A DNA stretch of 64,000 nucleotides from Massilia aquatica. Lineage in GTDB: Bacteria; Pseudomonadota; Gammaproteobacteria; Burkholderiales; Burkholderiaceae_D. The notes under the pieces were generated by a model. The model searched no databases, was not told the origin of the DNA, and saw only the letters and a list, made by a program, of their open reading frames with translations. Both the position numbers and the translations under genes were made by a program. This document shows, in pieces, positions 41,001 to 52,111 of the stretch (its first letter is position 1; each line of letters opens with the position of its first letter). The stretch spans positions 62,001 to 126,000 of the forward strand of contig NZ_VVIW01000012.1 in the NCBI RefSeq assembly GCF_011682045.1. Reading direction: 5' to 3'.

Positions 41001-41601
41001 ATACCTGATCGGCCGGGCGCTCGAGCCGCGCTACGAGCTGCCGCTGGCGCAGAATGAACACCAGAGCTACATCCATTACTACAAGGGGGCGCTGGCCATG
41101 TATCTGCTGCAGGACGTGCTGGGCGAAGCGAAGGTCAACGCCGTGCTGCACGAGCTGCTGACCAGCCAGGCCTTCCACGGCGCGCCCTATCCGAGCGTAC
41201 TGGCGCTGACCGATGGCTTGCGCCGCGCCACCCCGCCCGAGCATGCCTACCTGATCGACGACCTGTTCGAGCGCATTGTGCTCTACGAGAACCGCGCCAC
41301 CAGCGCCAGCGCGACCCGGCGCGCGGACGGCAAGTACGAGGTGCAGCTGCAAGCGAGCGTCGTCAAGCAGCGCGCCGGCAAGCTGGGCGACGAGACCGAG
41401 GTGGCGGTGAACGACGTGATCGAATTCGGCATTGACGACAAGGATGGCAAGCCGCTGCTGCGCGAACGGCGCGTGGTCGACAGCAAGACCGTCAGCGTGA
41501 CCATGGTCGTGGCCACGCGACCGTACAAGGCCGGGATTGATCCCGACAACAAGCTGATCGACCGCAAGCCGGGGGATAATATGATCGAGGTGGAGCAGTA
41601 G
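38035..41601 (+). CDS. ABC-2 permease fused to M1-family-like metallopeptidase
   Basis: 1188-residue fusion. Residues about 1-590 are two sets of ABC-2 membrane segments (first helix [21 protein letters not shown]). A soluble C-terminal part is an M1-like aminopeptidase: HEVAHQWW (H935, E936, H939) with Glu959 in [14 protein letters not shown]. That is one residue further than the HExxH-x18-E spacing of classical M1 enzymes, and the LSETLSEY context is characteristic of this fused family. The start at 38035 is chosen because it opens the first helix. Topology would place the peptidase outside the inner membrane. Substrate unknown. Confidence 0.88.
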   Translation: MLAIALFEARQRLKLLSTWVYFGMFFALALLWMAAAGGVFKEAHITFGGRLFINAPRSISLTVAFLGCLGVIVMAAMMGRSVQQDFEYDMHHFFFSAPIAKHDYVFGRFLGAALTLAVVFSSIVLGAWLGSFIPGIEADRLGQGGLWMYLRPYLFLTLPNIFIFGAIFFVLAALTRRMLPVYVASVVMMIGYIVAPSLARDLDYKTLAALIDPFGTTALIRMTEYWTIAERNSREIPFGGVYLLNRALWCGFALVVLLLGYWRFHFIGTTDPRPAGRADGEIAPRLSSVAMATQQAPDFLQRSLALLLLKSSWLNLRESVKDVYFAVIALAGVLAVFGASVNLGSMYGTNTYPVTYQVLELISAAFSLFMLVVTTFYAGELVWREREARVGQMLDALPLPSWLPMLSKLFALVGLQVLMLVLVMMSGMLIQLFRGYFAIDIGLYLQSLFLIQLPNYVLIAVLAMALQVLINHKYLAYFAMIVYYVATITFGSLGLDHPLLLYGTAPSFVYSDMNGYGHFLVRDRWFALYWGGAALMLLVASLVFWPRGCNAELGSRIQLARRNLSLPVLATFGAGLAVFLGTGAILYYNLHIEGDYQTAWQKDQTRAQYELRYKQYAVLAQPKITGVDLKVAIVPEQRRLTVTGVYQLDNKGTQAVGRIFISQDRLSSLKVRMGQKITPLISDRERGFYGYQLSTPLLPGQRLALEFDVEFEARGILGLESDTPVLTNGTFFNNDRLPRIGYQPMAELENERDRKRHGLGPHAPMPSPRDPAGLARNYLGLDADWIDFNAVISTSPDQLAIAPGTLEKEWISAGRRYFHYRMDKPILNFYAFQSARYEVRHDRWQDVTIDVFYHPGHDVNVERMIRGVKAGLEYNSKHFSPYQHKVLRVVEFPRYAAFAQSFPGTIPFSESVGFIARVDDNNPKDIDYPFYVAAHEVAHQWWGHQLVPSNTRGATVLSETLSEYAALMVMKQQVGPERMRRFLSYNLDKYLIGRALEPRYELPLAQNEHQSYIHYYKGALAMYLLQDVLGEAKVNAVLHELLTSQAFHGAPYPSVLALTDGLRRATPPEHAYLIDDLFERIVLYENRATSASATRRADGKYEVQLQASVVKQRAGKLGDETEVAVNDVIEFGIDDKDGKPLLRERRVVDSKTVSVTMVVATRPYKAGIDPDNKLIDRKPGDNMIEVEQ

Positions 41602-41723
41602 ACGATCCGCTGTCTTTTCCGCAATTGAGCGACAGGATCGTTCGGCTGCGCAAATACTGTCCCCGGGTTTTCGTGCAAAGGCATGGCGCAGCACTAGCAC
41701 TTGTACAAGGTCCACCCCGAATC

Positions 41724-41753
41724 TTGCGCGTCAAATATTTCTTTTCGTATAAA
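41724..41753 (+). promoter_or_regulatory. Promoter of the kinase-CheR-CheB operon
   Basis: TTGCGC (41724-41729), 18 bases, TATAAA (41748-41753), in an AT-rich patch directly before the hybrid kinase gene. Transcription would start near 41760, leaving a 20-base leader. Confidence 0.45.
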
Positions 41754-41779
41754 CTTCCACCTTTTACGTGGAAGATAGC

Positions 41780-45246
<3,467 letters not shown>

Positions 45247-45247
<1 letters not shown>

Positions 45248-46074
45248 TGGAGGCTCCCGACAGCATCACCATCGAGCTGCGCCTGCTGATGGAAGCGATT
45301 TACCTCAAGTACAGCTACGACTTCCGCGACTACTCGGGGGCCTCGCAAAAACGCCGCGTGCACCACGCGCTGCACCAGATGGACTGCGCCAGCATTTCGG
45401 AACTGCAGGCGCGCGTGCTGCACGACCCGGACGCCTTCATGCAGCTGCTGCAGTACCTGACCATTCCGACCAGCGAGATGTTCCGCGACCCGGCCTACTT
45501 CCAGGCCCTGCGCGAACACGTGGTGCCGCACCTGCGCACTTACCCGTCGCTCAAGATCTGGATTGCCGGCTGCAGCACCGGCGAAGAAATCTATTCGATG
45601 GCCATTTTGCTCAAGGAAGAAGGATTGCTGGAGCGCTCCATCATCTACGCCACCGACATCAACCCGCATTCGCTGGAACGGGCGCGCAAGGGCGTGTTCG
45701 CGCTCGATCGCATGCGCGCCTACACCGCCAGCTACCAGATGGCGGGCGGGCGCGCGGCGTTCTCCGACTACTACACGGCCGCCTATGATGGCGCCCTGTT
45801 CGACCGCAGCCTGGTGGAGAACGTCAGCTTCGCCGACCATAGCCTGGCGACCGACAGCGTGTTCTCCGAAACCCATTTGATCAGCTGCCGCAACGTGATG
45901 ATTTACTTTAACCGCAAGTTGCAGGACCGCGCCCTCGGCCTGTTCCACGAGTCCCTGTGCCACCGCGGCTTCCTGGGCCTGGGCAGCAAGGAGAGCCTCG
46001 ATTTCTCGTCGCACGCCGATGCCTTCGAGCCGCTGGTCAAGGCCGAGCGGATATTCCGCAAGGTGGGGCCATGA
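45247..46074 (+). CDS. CheR-type protein-glutamate methyltransferase
   Basis: 275-residue SAM-dependent methyltransferase. It shows the CheR N-terminal helical domain (IYLKYSYDFRDYSGASQKRR), then the SAM site AGCSTGEEIYSMA, the acidic ribose contact DINPHSLERARKGVF and LISCRNVMIYFN. The ATG overlaps the kinase stop and the end overlaps cheB by ATGA. With no chemoreceptor gene nearby, its methyl-acceptor may be a distant receptor or the kinase itself. Confidence 0.92.
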
Positions 46075-46685
46075 ACGCCGTGCATGCCAAGGTCCACGCG
46101 GATCTGCTGGCCGGACGCAGGATCGACGCCGTGGTGATCGGCGCCTCGGCCGGCGGCATCGACGCCCTGCTGCGCATTTTGCCGGCGCTGCCGAAGAATT
46201 TCGGCTTTTCGGTGACGGTGGTGCTGCACCTGCCGGACGACCGCGACAGCCGCCTGGCCGAAGTCTTCCAGCAGCACCTGGCAATGCCGGTGCGCCAGGC
46301 CGACGACAAGATGACGGTGCAAGCCGGCAGCGTGTATTTCGCCCCGCCCGGCTACCACCTGTCGGTCGAACGCGACTTCAGTTTTTCGCTGAGCCAGGAG
46401 GATCCGGTGCATTTTTCGCGCCCGGCCATCGACATCCTGATGGAGTCGGCCGCCGACGCCTGGGGCCAGCGCCTGCTTGGCATTTTGCTGACCGGCGCCA
46501 GCGCCGACGGCGCTTGCGGCATGGCGCGCATCGCCGCCTGCGGCGGCCTGACCGTGGTGCAGGACCCGAAAGACGCCGAGATCGCGACCATGCCCTCGGC
46601 CGCGATCCGGCTGCGCGCACCCGACCTTGTGCTGCCCGTACCCGCAATCCGCGCGCTGATGACCGCGATGATGGAGAACCAATGA
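46071..46685 (+). CDS. CheB-type methylesterase without receiver domain
   Basis: 204-residue protein comprising only the CheB catalytic domain. Ser26 in IGASAGGID, His53 in VLHLPDD and Asp in LTGASADGACGMA form the expected triad. The N-terminal receiver that normally controls CheB is missing, so its activity must be governed otherwise, perhaps by the receiver-kinase encoded next. It overlaps both neighbours by ATGA. Confidence 0.92.
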   Translation: MNAVHAKVHADLLAGRRIDAVVIGASAGGIDALLRILPALPKNFGFSVTVVLHLPDDRDSRLAEVFQQHLAMPVRQADDKMTVQAGSVYFAPPGYHLSVERDFSFSLSQEDPVHFSRPAIDILMESAADAWGQRLLGILLTGASADGACGMARIAACGGLTVVQDPKDAEIATMPSAAIRLRAPDLVLPVPAIRALMTAMMENQ

Positions 46686-47860
46686 AGAGCGACCAACAAA
46701 AAATCAAGCTCCTGATCGTCGACGACCTGCCCGAGAACCTGCTCGCGCTGAGCAAGATCATCGAACAGGACGACCGCATCGTGTACCAGGCCAGTTCGGG
46801 CGAGGCGGCGCTGTCGCTGCTGCTCGAACACGACTTCGCGCTGGCCATCCTGGACGTCATGATGCCCGGGATGGACGGCATCGAACTGGCGGAACTGATG
46901 CGCGGCACCGAACGCACGCGCAACGTGCCGATCGTGTTCGTCAGCGCGGCCGGGCGCGAACTCAATTACGCCTTCAAGGGCTACGAGACGGGCGCGGTCG
47001 ACTTCCTCTACAAGCCGCTCGACATCGCGGCCGTCAAGAGCAAGGTCAATGTGTTCGTGGCCCTGTGCCAGCAGCGCAATGAGGTCAAGCGCCAGGTGGC
47101 CGAGCTGGAAGAGGGCCGGCGCGAGCTGCGCGCCACCCAGGTCGAGCTGGAACGCTCGGTGAAGATGCGCGACGACTTCATGTCGATGGTCGCGCACGAA
47201 CTGCGCACCCCGCTCAACACCCTGTTCCTGGAGACGCAGCTGCGCGGCATGCAGCTCGACAAGGGCAACATGGCCGCCTTCAGCGAAGAGAACATGCGCA
47301 AGATGGTGGCGCGCGACGGGCGCCAGATCCAGAGCATGATCCGCCTGATCAACGACATGGTCGACGTCTCGCGCATCCGCAGCGGCAAGCTGTCGATCCG
47401 TCCGGCCGAAACCGAACTCTCGGCGCTGCTGGCGCGCATCGTCAGCGACCTGTCGCAGCGCACCGAGGCCGCCGGCGGCACCATCGAACTGCACGCGCCC
47501 GAGCCGGTGGCCGGCGTGTGGGACGAATTCCGGGTCGAGCAGATCATCATCAACCTGCTCACCAACGCGCTGCGCTACGGCGGCAGCAAACCGGTGAAAA
47601 TCAGCCTGGAAGTGCGCGACGGGCATGCCTGGATCGTGGTGCGCGACCAGGGCGTGGGGATCGCGCCGGAAGACCAGCTGCGCATCTTCGCGCCGTTCGA
47701 GCGGGCCGGCACCAAGGACGTGCGCGAGGGCCTGGGACTGGGCCTGTACATCGCGCGCCAGCTGGCCGAGTCGCACGACGGCACGCTCGATGTCGAGAGC
47801 GCGCCGAACCAGGGCGCGGCGTTCCGCCTGGCCTTGCCGCTGGCCGGATCGCACGCATGA
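46682..47860 (+). CDS. Response regulator-histidine kinase (REC-HK)
   Basis: 392-residue soluble protein with a receiver domain first (DD at 14-15, Asp58 in ILDVMMPGMDG, Lys in YKPL) joined by a coiled coil (about 125-160) to a kinase core with His172 in MVAHELRTPLN and N, G1 and G2 boxes (NLLTNALRYGG, DQGVGIAPEDQ, GLGLGLYIAR). Such REC-HK proteins receive a phosphate and pass it on. The ATG overlaps the cheB stop. Last confirmed gene of the signalling operon. Confidence 0.92.
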   Translation: MKSDQQKIKLLIVDDLPENLLALSKIIEQDDRIVYQASSGEAALSLLLEHDFALAILDVMMPGMDGIELAELMRGTERTRNVPIVFVSAAGRELNYAFKGYETGAVDFLYKPLDIAAVKSKVNVFVALCQQRNEVKRQVAELEEGRRELRATQVELERSVKMRDDFMSMVAHELRTPLNTLFLETQLRGMQLDKGNMAAFSEENMRKMVARDGRQIQSMIRLINDMVDVSRIRSGKLSIRPAETELSALLARIVSDLSQRTEAAGGTIELHAPEPVAGVWDEFRVEQIIINLLTNALRYGGSKPVKISLEVRDGHAWIVVRDQGVGIAPEDQLRIFAPFERAGTKDVREGLGLGLYIARQLAESHDGTLDVESAPNQGAAFRLALPLAGSHA

Positions 47861-47867
47861 TGGTGCC

Positions 47868-48437
47868 ATGACGGTGCCGGCCCCGTACCGCGGCCTGTGG
47901 CGGCGCGAGGGCATCTGGCGCAGCGACGGCAGCAGCGACACCAGCACGCTGGTGCTGTGGTTCCAGTCGGCGTGCTGGCACATCGACTCGCGCGGCTTTG
48001 CCGGCAGCACTGTGGTCGACGGCGCGCGCTGCGAGTGGCGTCCCGAGATCGCCTTCCCCGCCCTCGGCCCCGGGGTCGATGCGGGCATCATGCGCTTCAT
48101 CGATGCCGATACGGTGGAAGAAACCGGCATCGACGGCAGCTACCGCGAACTGTGGCGACGCATCGATGCCGGTCCGGTGCGCGCACTGCGCCTGGAAGAC
48201 GATCGCGGCGCCCGGGCCTGGCTGATGACAGGAACGGACTGGCTGGCGCTGGCGCACGGCAGCGAATTTGTCTTCGCCAGGGGTGCGGGCGAGGCCTGGG
48301 TGGTGGCCGCCACCAACCTTGCGCAGCACGCGGGCCGCACCATCGCGTGGCCCCCGCGAGCGTGGCGTACGGGCCAGCAGGTGGTCTTGCCGCTGGCCGC
48401 GGCGCGCCCCTGGCGGATAAGCCAGCTCGAGCCTTGA
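47868..48437 (+). CDS. Hypothetical protein, beta-rich
   Basis: 189-residue protein of no recognised family, following the REC-HK gene by 7 bases and therefore probably in its operon. It is rich in Trp and short alternating segments (YRGLWRREGIWRSDGSSDTSTLVLWFQSACWHID), which suggests a beta-barrel such as a lipocalin-like fold. No signal peptide. Another in-frame start upstream lies inside the kinase and has no support. Confidence 0.6.
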   Translation: MTVPAPYRGLWRREGIWRSDGSSDTSTLVLWFQSACWHIDSRGFAGSTVVDGARCEWRPEIAFPALGPGVDAGIMRFIDADTVEETGIDGSYRELWRRIDAGPVRALRLEDDRGARAWLMTGTDWLALAHGSEFVFARGAGEAWVVAATNLAQHAGRTIAWPPRAWRTGQQVVLPLAAARPWRISQLEP

Positions 48438-48455
48438 GACGGCCTCCATGTATAA

Positions 48456-48476
48456 TTGACATTAACTTTTTGTCAA
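48456..48476. promoter_or_regulatory. Palindrome TTGACA-N9-TGTCAA
   Basis: TTGACA (48456-48461) and TGTCAA (48471-48476) form a perfect 6-bp inverted repeat. It lies just after TATAAT (48451-48456) and 33 bases before the next start codon, so it may be an operator, or TTGACA may be a -35 element. A clear -10 at the right distance was not found. Confidence 0.3.
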
Positions 48477-48508
48477 ACCAGTACCATATTCACTATGAGG
48501 CTCATCTG

Positions 48509-49024
48509 ATGTCTACTGCATTTTTTGGCGTAATGATCGGCGCGGCAGCCGTGGCATGGTATCAATACAATAAAAGCAAACGCAGCGCGGCGGCAGCGCC
48601 GGCGGGGACGCCTGCCCCCGCCCCGGCCGGCTTCGCCGCTGCGCTGGCGACTGCAAAAGCGGTGTATGCAGCCGACGAGGGACGCGAACCGATTCGCCAA
48701 ACCGACTACCTGAAGTTACTCGAACTGTTCGAGTCGCTGCTGGGATTGACGACCACGGTGCCGGACGCCCTCGATACCGATTTGCGCCGCGATCTGCCCG
48801 GCACTGGCATGGACGGCATCGATGCAAGCGTCGATCTGCGCGGCCGCATCGGCCAGGCGCGCCGTTTCCTGGACACGCATTCCGCAACGGCAGCCATGGG
48901 CGCCGGCGTCTTGCAGAACATCAATGCCTGCCTGGGCATCGTCCCGGCGGGAGCGCCGCTCGAGGCGCTCAAGAGCGCCGCACTGCCGCTGCTGGCATCG
49001 ATCGGCGCGAAAAACATTCGCTAG
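48509..49024 (+). CDS. Hypothetical protein with N-terminal membrane anchor
   Basis: 171-residue protein. A short N-terminal hydrophobic segment (STAFFGVMIGAAAVAWYQYN) is followed by an Ala/Pro linker (APAGTPAPAPAG) and a helical domain with a Thr/Leu-rich core (DYLKLLELFESLLGLTTTV). The start at 48509 follows TGAGG and begins the hydrophobic part. No family recognised; the gene is 72 bases after the preceding one and may have its own promoter. Confidence 0.55.
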   Translation: MSTAFFGVMIGAAAVAWYQYNKSKRSAAAAPAGTPAPAPAGFAAALATAKAVYAADEGREPIRQTDYLKLLELFESLLGLTTTVPDALDTDLRRDLPGTGMDGIDASVDLRGRIGQARRFLDTHSATAAMGAGVLQNINACLGIVPAGAPLEALKSAALPLLASIGAKNIR

Positions 49025-49073
49025 CTGAAGCAATGGCGGCGAAACGGGTGGCCGGCGACGCACCCGGCCAGGC

Positions 49074-49688
49074 TCATGCCGCCTCCGACGGCTCGGCATC
49101 GATAAACCGGCGCACCATGCCGGTCGCCAGCGGCGCCGCATACCCCATCGGCATGCACGCCGGCGCGGCGCTGGCCAGCTGGAAGCTTCCTTCCATCATG
49201 GCCAGCAAGGCGGCCGCCAGCGCCGCGACGTTGGCCGTGCTCTTGCCGTGCGCGGCCAGGCTGGCCGACAGCAATTCCCGCGCCAGCATCGACTCCGCCG
49301 CCAGCGCCTGCTGGTAAGCCAGGCGCACCTCGGGCTGGCGCACCGCTTCCGCGCCGATCACCACCCACGCCGCCACGGCGCTGGCGTCGGCCCCTTCGCC
49401 CAGTCCGAGGCGCGCCTCGATGTAGGCGCCCAGGCGCGCATCGGCGTCTGCGGCATCCTGCGCAAACACCAGGTAGCGCGCGTGCGCGGCCGCCGCCAGC
49501 GCGTTTACCAGCGCCAGCAGGATCTCGCCTTTGCTGTGAAAATGGTAATGCAGCAGGCCGGGCGTGAGGCCCGCACGGCGCGCAACCAGCTGGACGGTGG
49601 CCTTGTCGTAGCCATGTTCGGCCATCGTATCGCGCAGCGCTTGCACGATCTGCGCGCGGCGCTGCTCGGAATTGGGCTTTCTCGACAT
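49074..49688 (-). CDS. TetR family transcriptional regulator
   Basis: 204-residue regulator. The N-terminal helix-turn-helix is clear (RDTMAEHGYDKATVQLVARRAGLTPGLLHYHFHSKGEILLALV), followed by a helical ligand domain. The start at 49688 (MSRKPNSEQRR) is the usual spacing from the domain; a GTG 12 bases upstream is possible. It diverges from coaE. Two similar palindromes (49706-49721 and 49765-49780) lie in between; one covers the predicted start point of this gene, suggesting autorepression and control of coaE. Confidence 0.9.
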   Translation of the reverse strand: MSRKPNSEQRRAQIVQALRDTMAEHGYDKATVQLVARRAGLTPGLLHYHFHSKGEILLALVNALAAAAHARYLVFAQDAADADARLGAYIEARLGLGEGADASAVAAWVVIGAEAVRQPEVRLAYQQALAAESMLARELLSASLAAHGKSTANVAALAAALLAMMEGSFQLASAAPACMPMGYAAPLATGMVRRFIDAEPSEAA

Positions 49689-49705
49689 CGTTGGCGGCAC
49701 TTAAA

Positions 49706-49721
49706 TTGGTTGAACGACCAA
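49706..49721. promoter_or_regulatory. Putative TetR operator O1
   Basis: TTGGTTGAACGACCAA: half-sites TTGGTT and GACCAA around a 4-base centre, five of six pairs matching. It lies directly downstream of the -10 of the tetR-type gene (TATAAT on the minus strand, 49727-49722), where a repressor would block transcription. Confidence 0.6.
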
Positions 49722-49727
49722 ATTATA
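49722..49727 (-). promoter_or_regulatory. -10 element of tetR-type gene
   Basis: Read on the minus strand these bases are TATAAT, the consensus -10. The -35 region is poor. The predicted start point (about 49715) falls inside operator O1. Confidence 0.4.
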
Positions 49728-49764
49728 CTTGTTTTCTTCGACGTCTTTCGCTAGCCTAGCAATA

Positions 49765-49780
49765 TTGGGTGAGCAACCAA
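49765..49780. promoter_or_regulatory. Putative TetR operator O2
   Basis: TTGGGTGAGCAACCAA: same half-site layout as O1, centre to centre 59 bases away. It lies 21 bases before the coaE start codon, so it would affect coaE transcription. Confidence 0.6.
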
Positions 49781-49800
49781 ACAATCGAAGGGACCACACG

Positions 49801-50406
49801 ATGAACGCAACTCCCCCCAAGGTAGTGATGCTGACCGGCGGGATCGGCAGCGGCAAGTCGACCTTCGCGCGCGCTTTCGAGGAGCTGGGCGTGCCCTGCA
49901 TCGACGCCGATGCGCTGGCGCGCATCGTGCACCAGGACGCGGCGCATCCGGCCACCATGCAGATTGCGCGCGCCTTCCCGCAAGCCATGGCGGCCGATGG
50001 CAGCCTGGCGCGCGGCACCCTGCGCAGCTTCTTCGCGGTTGACCCGGCCGCCAACGAGGAACTCAAACGCATCCTGCGCCCGGCGGTGCTGGCGCTGGCC
50101 GACGACTGGACGCGCCGCCAGCAGGCGTCCTACGTGGTGTGGGAGTCGGCGCTGGCGATGGACCAGGCCCTGCCCGCAGCGCGGGTGCTGGTGGTCGATG
50201 CGACGGACCAGATGCGCGCGGCGCGCGTCGCCCTGCGCAATCCCGACTGGACCAGCGCGCAGGTGGCCAGCATCATCGCCATGCAGCTGCCGCGCGCGGA
50301 CTACCTGGCGCGCGCCGACGACGTGGTCCACAACGACGGCACGCTGGACGATGTGCGCGCCCTGACCTTGCAACTGCATCACCGATACACCGACCTGTGG
50401 AGCTGA
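49801..50406 (+). CDS. coaE: Dephospho-CoA kinase
   Basis: 201-residue P-loop kinase that phosphorylates dephospho-CoA, the last step of coenzyme A synthesis. It has Walker A GGIGSGKST (13-21) and the CoaE segment GVPCIDADALARIVHQ. The start at 49801 is the ATG after a GAAGGGAC site. It lies next to a TetR regulator and 3 bases ahead of the coaD fusion, unlike the usual coaE place beside pilus or yacG genes, so it may be a second copy. Confidence 0.9.
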   Translation: MNATPPKVVMLTGGIGSGKSTFARAFEELGVPCIDADALARIVHQDAAHPATMQIARAFPQAMAADGSLARGTLRSFFAVDPAANEELKRILRPAVLALADDWTRRQQASYVVWESALAMDQALPAARVLVVDATDQMRAARVALRNPDWTSAQVASIIAMQLPRADYLARADDVVHNDGTLDDVRALTLQLHHRYTDLWS

Positions 50407-50409
50407 ATC

Positions 50410-51564
50410 TTGAAAAAAATCGCATTTTCCGGCACGCTCGACCCGATCACCAACGGCCACCTGTGGGTGATCGGCGAAGCGCGCGAACTGGCCGACGAAG
50501 TCGTCGTGCTGATTTCCGAAAACCCGTTCAAGAAACCGCAATTCCACGCCGCTTCGCGCAAGGAGATCGTCGAACGCAGCGTGGCCGCGCAAGGGTGGAC
50601 CAATGTCAGCGTGGTGCTGGTGCGCGGCGACTACACGGCGCGCGCGGCCAAGCGGCTGGGCATCGACTTCCTGATTCGCGGCATCCGTAACACTTCCGAC
50701 TTCGATTACGAAAACCTGATCCAGCAAGCCAACGTCGATGTGCTGCACGGCGCCAAGACGCTGTTCGTGATGCCGCCGCGCGACCTCGGTTCGGTCAGTT
50801 CGAGTTTCGTGCGCGGCTTGCAGGGACCGGTCGGCTGGCACTGGACCACGCGCCAGTTCATGCCGGCGCCGGCCTATTGCGCCTGGATCCTGGACTGGCT
50901 GCGCAAGGACTGGGACAGCCTGTGGCCGCTTGATGACGCCAACGCCGCCGCCTGGTTCGCGCGCCTGACCGGCGAGAGCGCTTACGGCGCCAAGGAGCGC
51001 CCGTATCACAATCTCGATCACCTGGTGCACGGACTGACCGAGATCACGGTGTGGGCAGCCAATGCCGGCGCCAGCGCGGCGCAGATGGCGGTCCTGAAAA
51101 AGGCATTCTGGTTCCACGACGCGGTGTATGGCGGCGGCAGCGGCAGCGGATCGAACGAAGAACAGAGCGCGCAGCTGTGGCTCGCCTCGAACCTCGACAG
51201 CGGTGCGGTGGCGCTTGAGGTGGCGGGCCTGGTTCGCGCCACCGAGCACCTGGCGCCGGTCGCGTCGCGCCACGCGCTGCAAGATGTGATGCAGGGCGTG
51301 GACCTGGCGATCCTGGGCCAGGCGGCCGACGTGTACGATGGCTATGCGCGCGCGGTGCGCTCCGAGTACCAGCATGTCGAGGAGGCCGATTACCTGGCCG
51401 GCCGCGAGCGCATCCTGGCCCATTTTCATGCGCAGGCCAAAGCGGGCACGCTGTATCCGGATGCGTATTTCGCCGACCTGTACAGCCAGCGCGCGCGCGA
51501 GAACCTGGCGCGCGAACTGGAGACGCTGCGCGAGCGCCAGTCGTTTGCGGGCGAATCTCCTTAA
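50410..51564 (+). CDS. Phosphopantetheine adenylyltransferase (CoaD) fused to HD phosphohydrolase-like domain
   Basis: 384 residues starting with TTG, GGAGC upstream. Residues 1-165 are a nucleotidyltransferase similar to CoaD: GTLDPITNGH (8-17, with the TxGH motif), LIRGIRNTSDFDYE and SVSSSFVRG. Residues about 166-384 match an HD-superfamily domain (COG4339 type): YHNLDHL (199-205), WFHDAVY with H236-D237, ATEHL, DLAILG and a C-terminal ENLARELETL. CoaD makes dephospho-CoA; what the HD part does is unknown. Possibly the pair coaE-coaD::HD makes or degrades a CoA-like compound under TetR control. Confidence 0.82.
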   Translation: MKKIAFSGTLDPITNGHLWVIGEARELADEVVVLISENPFKKPQFHAASRKEIVERSVAAQGWTNVSVVLVRGDYTARAAKRLGIDFLIRGIRNTSDFDYENLIQQANVDVLHGAKTLFVMPPRDLGSVSSSFVRGLQGPVGWHWTTRQFMPAPAYCAWILDWLRKDWDSLWPLDDANAAAWFARLTGESAYGAKERPYHNLDHLVHGLTEITVWAANAGASAAQMAVLKKAFWFHDAVYGGGSGSGSNEEQSAQLWLASNLDSGAVALEVAGLVRATEHLAPVASRHALQDVMQGVDLAILGQAADVYDGYARAVRSEYQHVEEADYLAGRERILAHFHAQAKAGTLYPDAYFADLYSQRARENLARELETLRERQSFAGESP

Positions 51565-51683
51565 CTCTACGCGGGCAGCGCGACGACGCCCAATGGGGTT
51601 CTGGGCTAGCAGCCGGTCGGACTTGGGGAGTCGAAGCGAAAAAATAGCTGGGCGAGGCCAGATTTTGACGCTTTAGGCTGCAA

Positions 51684-52076
51684 TCAGCCGGCTTTCAGAA
51701 GGCACCCAGCAGCAATCCAGGATGGAAGGGATTGACTGACCGGCGCCATGGCGTCGGGATCCATGCTTCCCATGTCTACCAGAAAGACGGTGCCCGATAC
51801 CAGCGACAGCATGACGGCCCGTCCTCCGCTGTCGTCGCCAATGGCAAGATAAGCGGGCGCGTAGTCGCCCACTTCCAGGGTCTGGTTTCGCTCGATCACA
51901 TCGTCGAGCGGATACATCACCAGGCCGTTGTCGAACCGGATACCGTTCGCGCATCGCAGCAGCGCCCGATACGCCTCGGGCCAGCGCACGCCCGATTGCG
52001 CTTCGACCTGGTCGATCGCGGTTTCTGCTGCCGGTGGATTGATCCTGGCAAGTGACGACAGATGAGCAATATTCAT
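51684..52076 (-). CDS. SMI1/KNR4-type (SUKH) protein
   Basis: 130-residue protein of the SUKH superfamily. It has the family stretch WPEAYRALLRCANGI, then a stretch with YPLDDVIERNQTLEV and IGDDSGGRAVML. Most bacterial members are immunity proteins against toxins such as CdiA or nucleases, but no toxin gene is next to it. The start at 52076 (MNIAHL) is chosen; a TTG 12 bases upstream is the alternative. Confidence 0.78.
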   Translation of the reverse strand: MNIAHLSSLARINPPAAETAIDQVEAQSGVRWPEAYRALLRCANGIRFDNGLVMYPLDDVIERNQTLEVGDYAPAYLAIGDDSGGRAVMLSLVSGTVFLVDMGSMDPDAMAPVSQSLPSWIAAGCLLKAG

Positions 52077-52111
52077 TGTTCTATCCAATCCGGCGCGTGG
52101 GGTGCGGCGGA

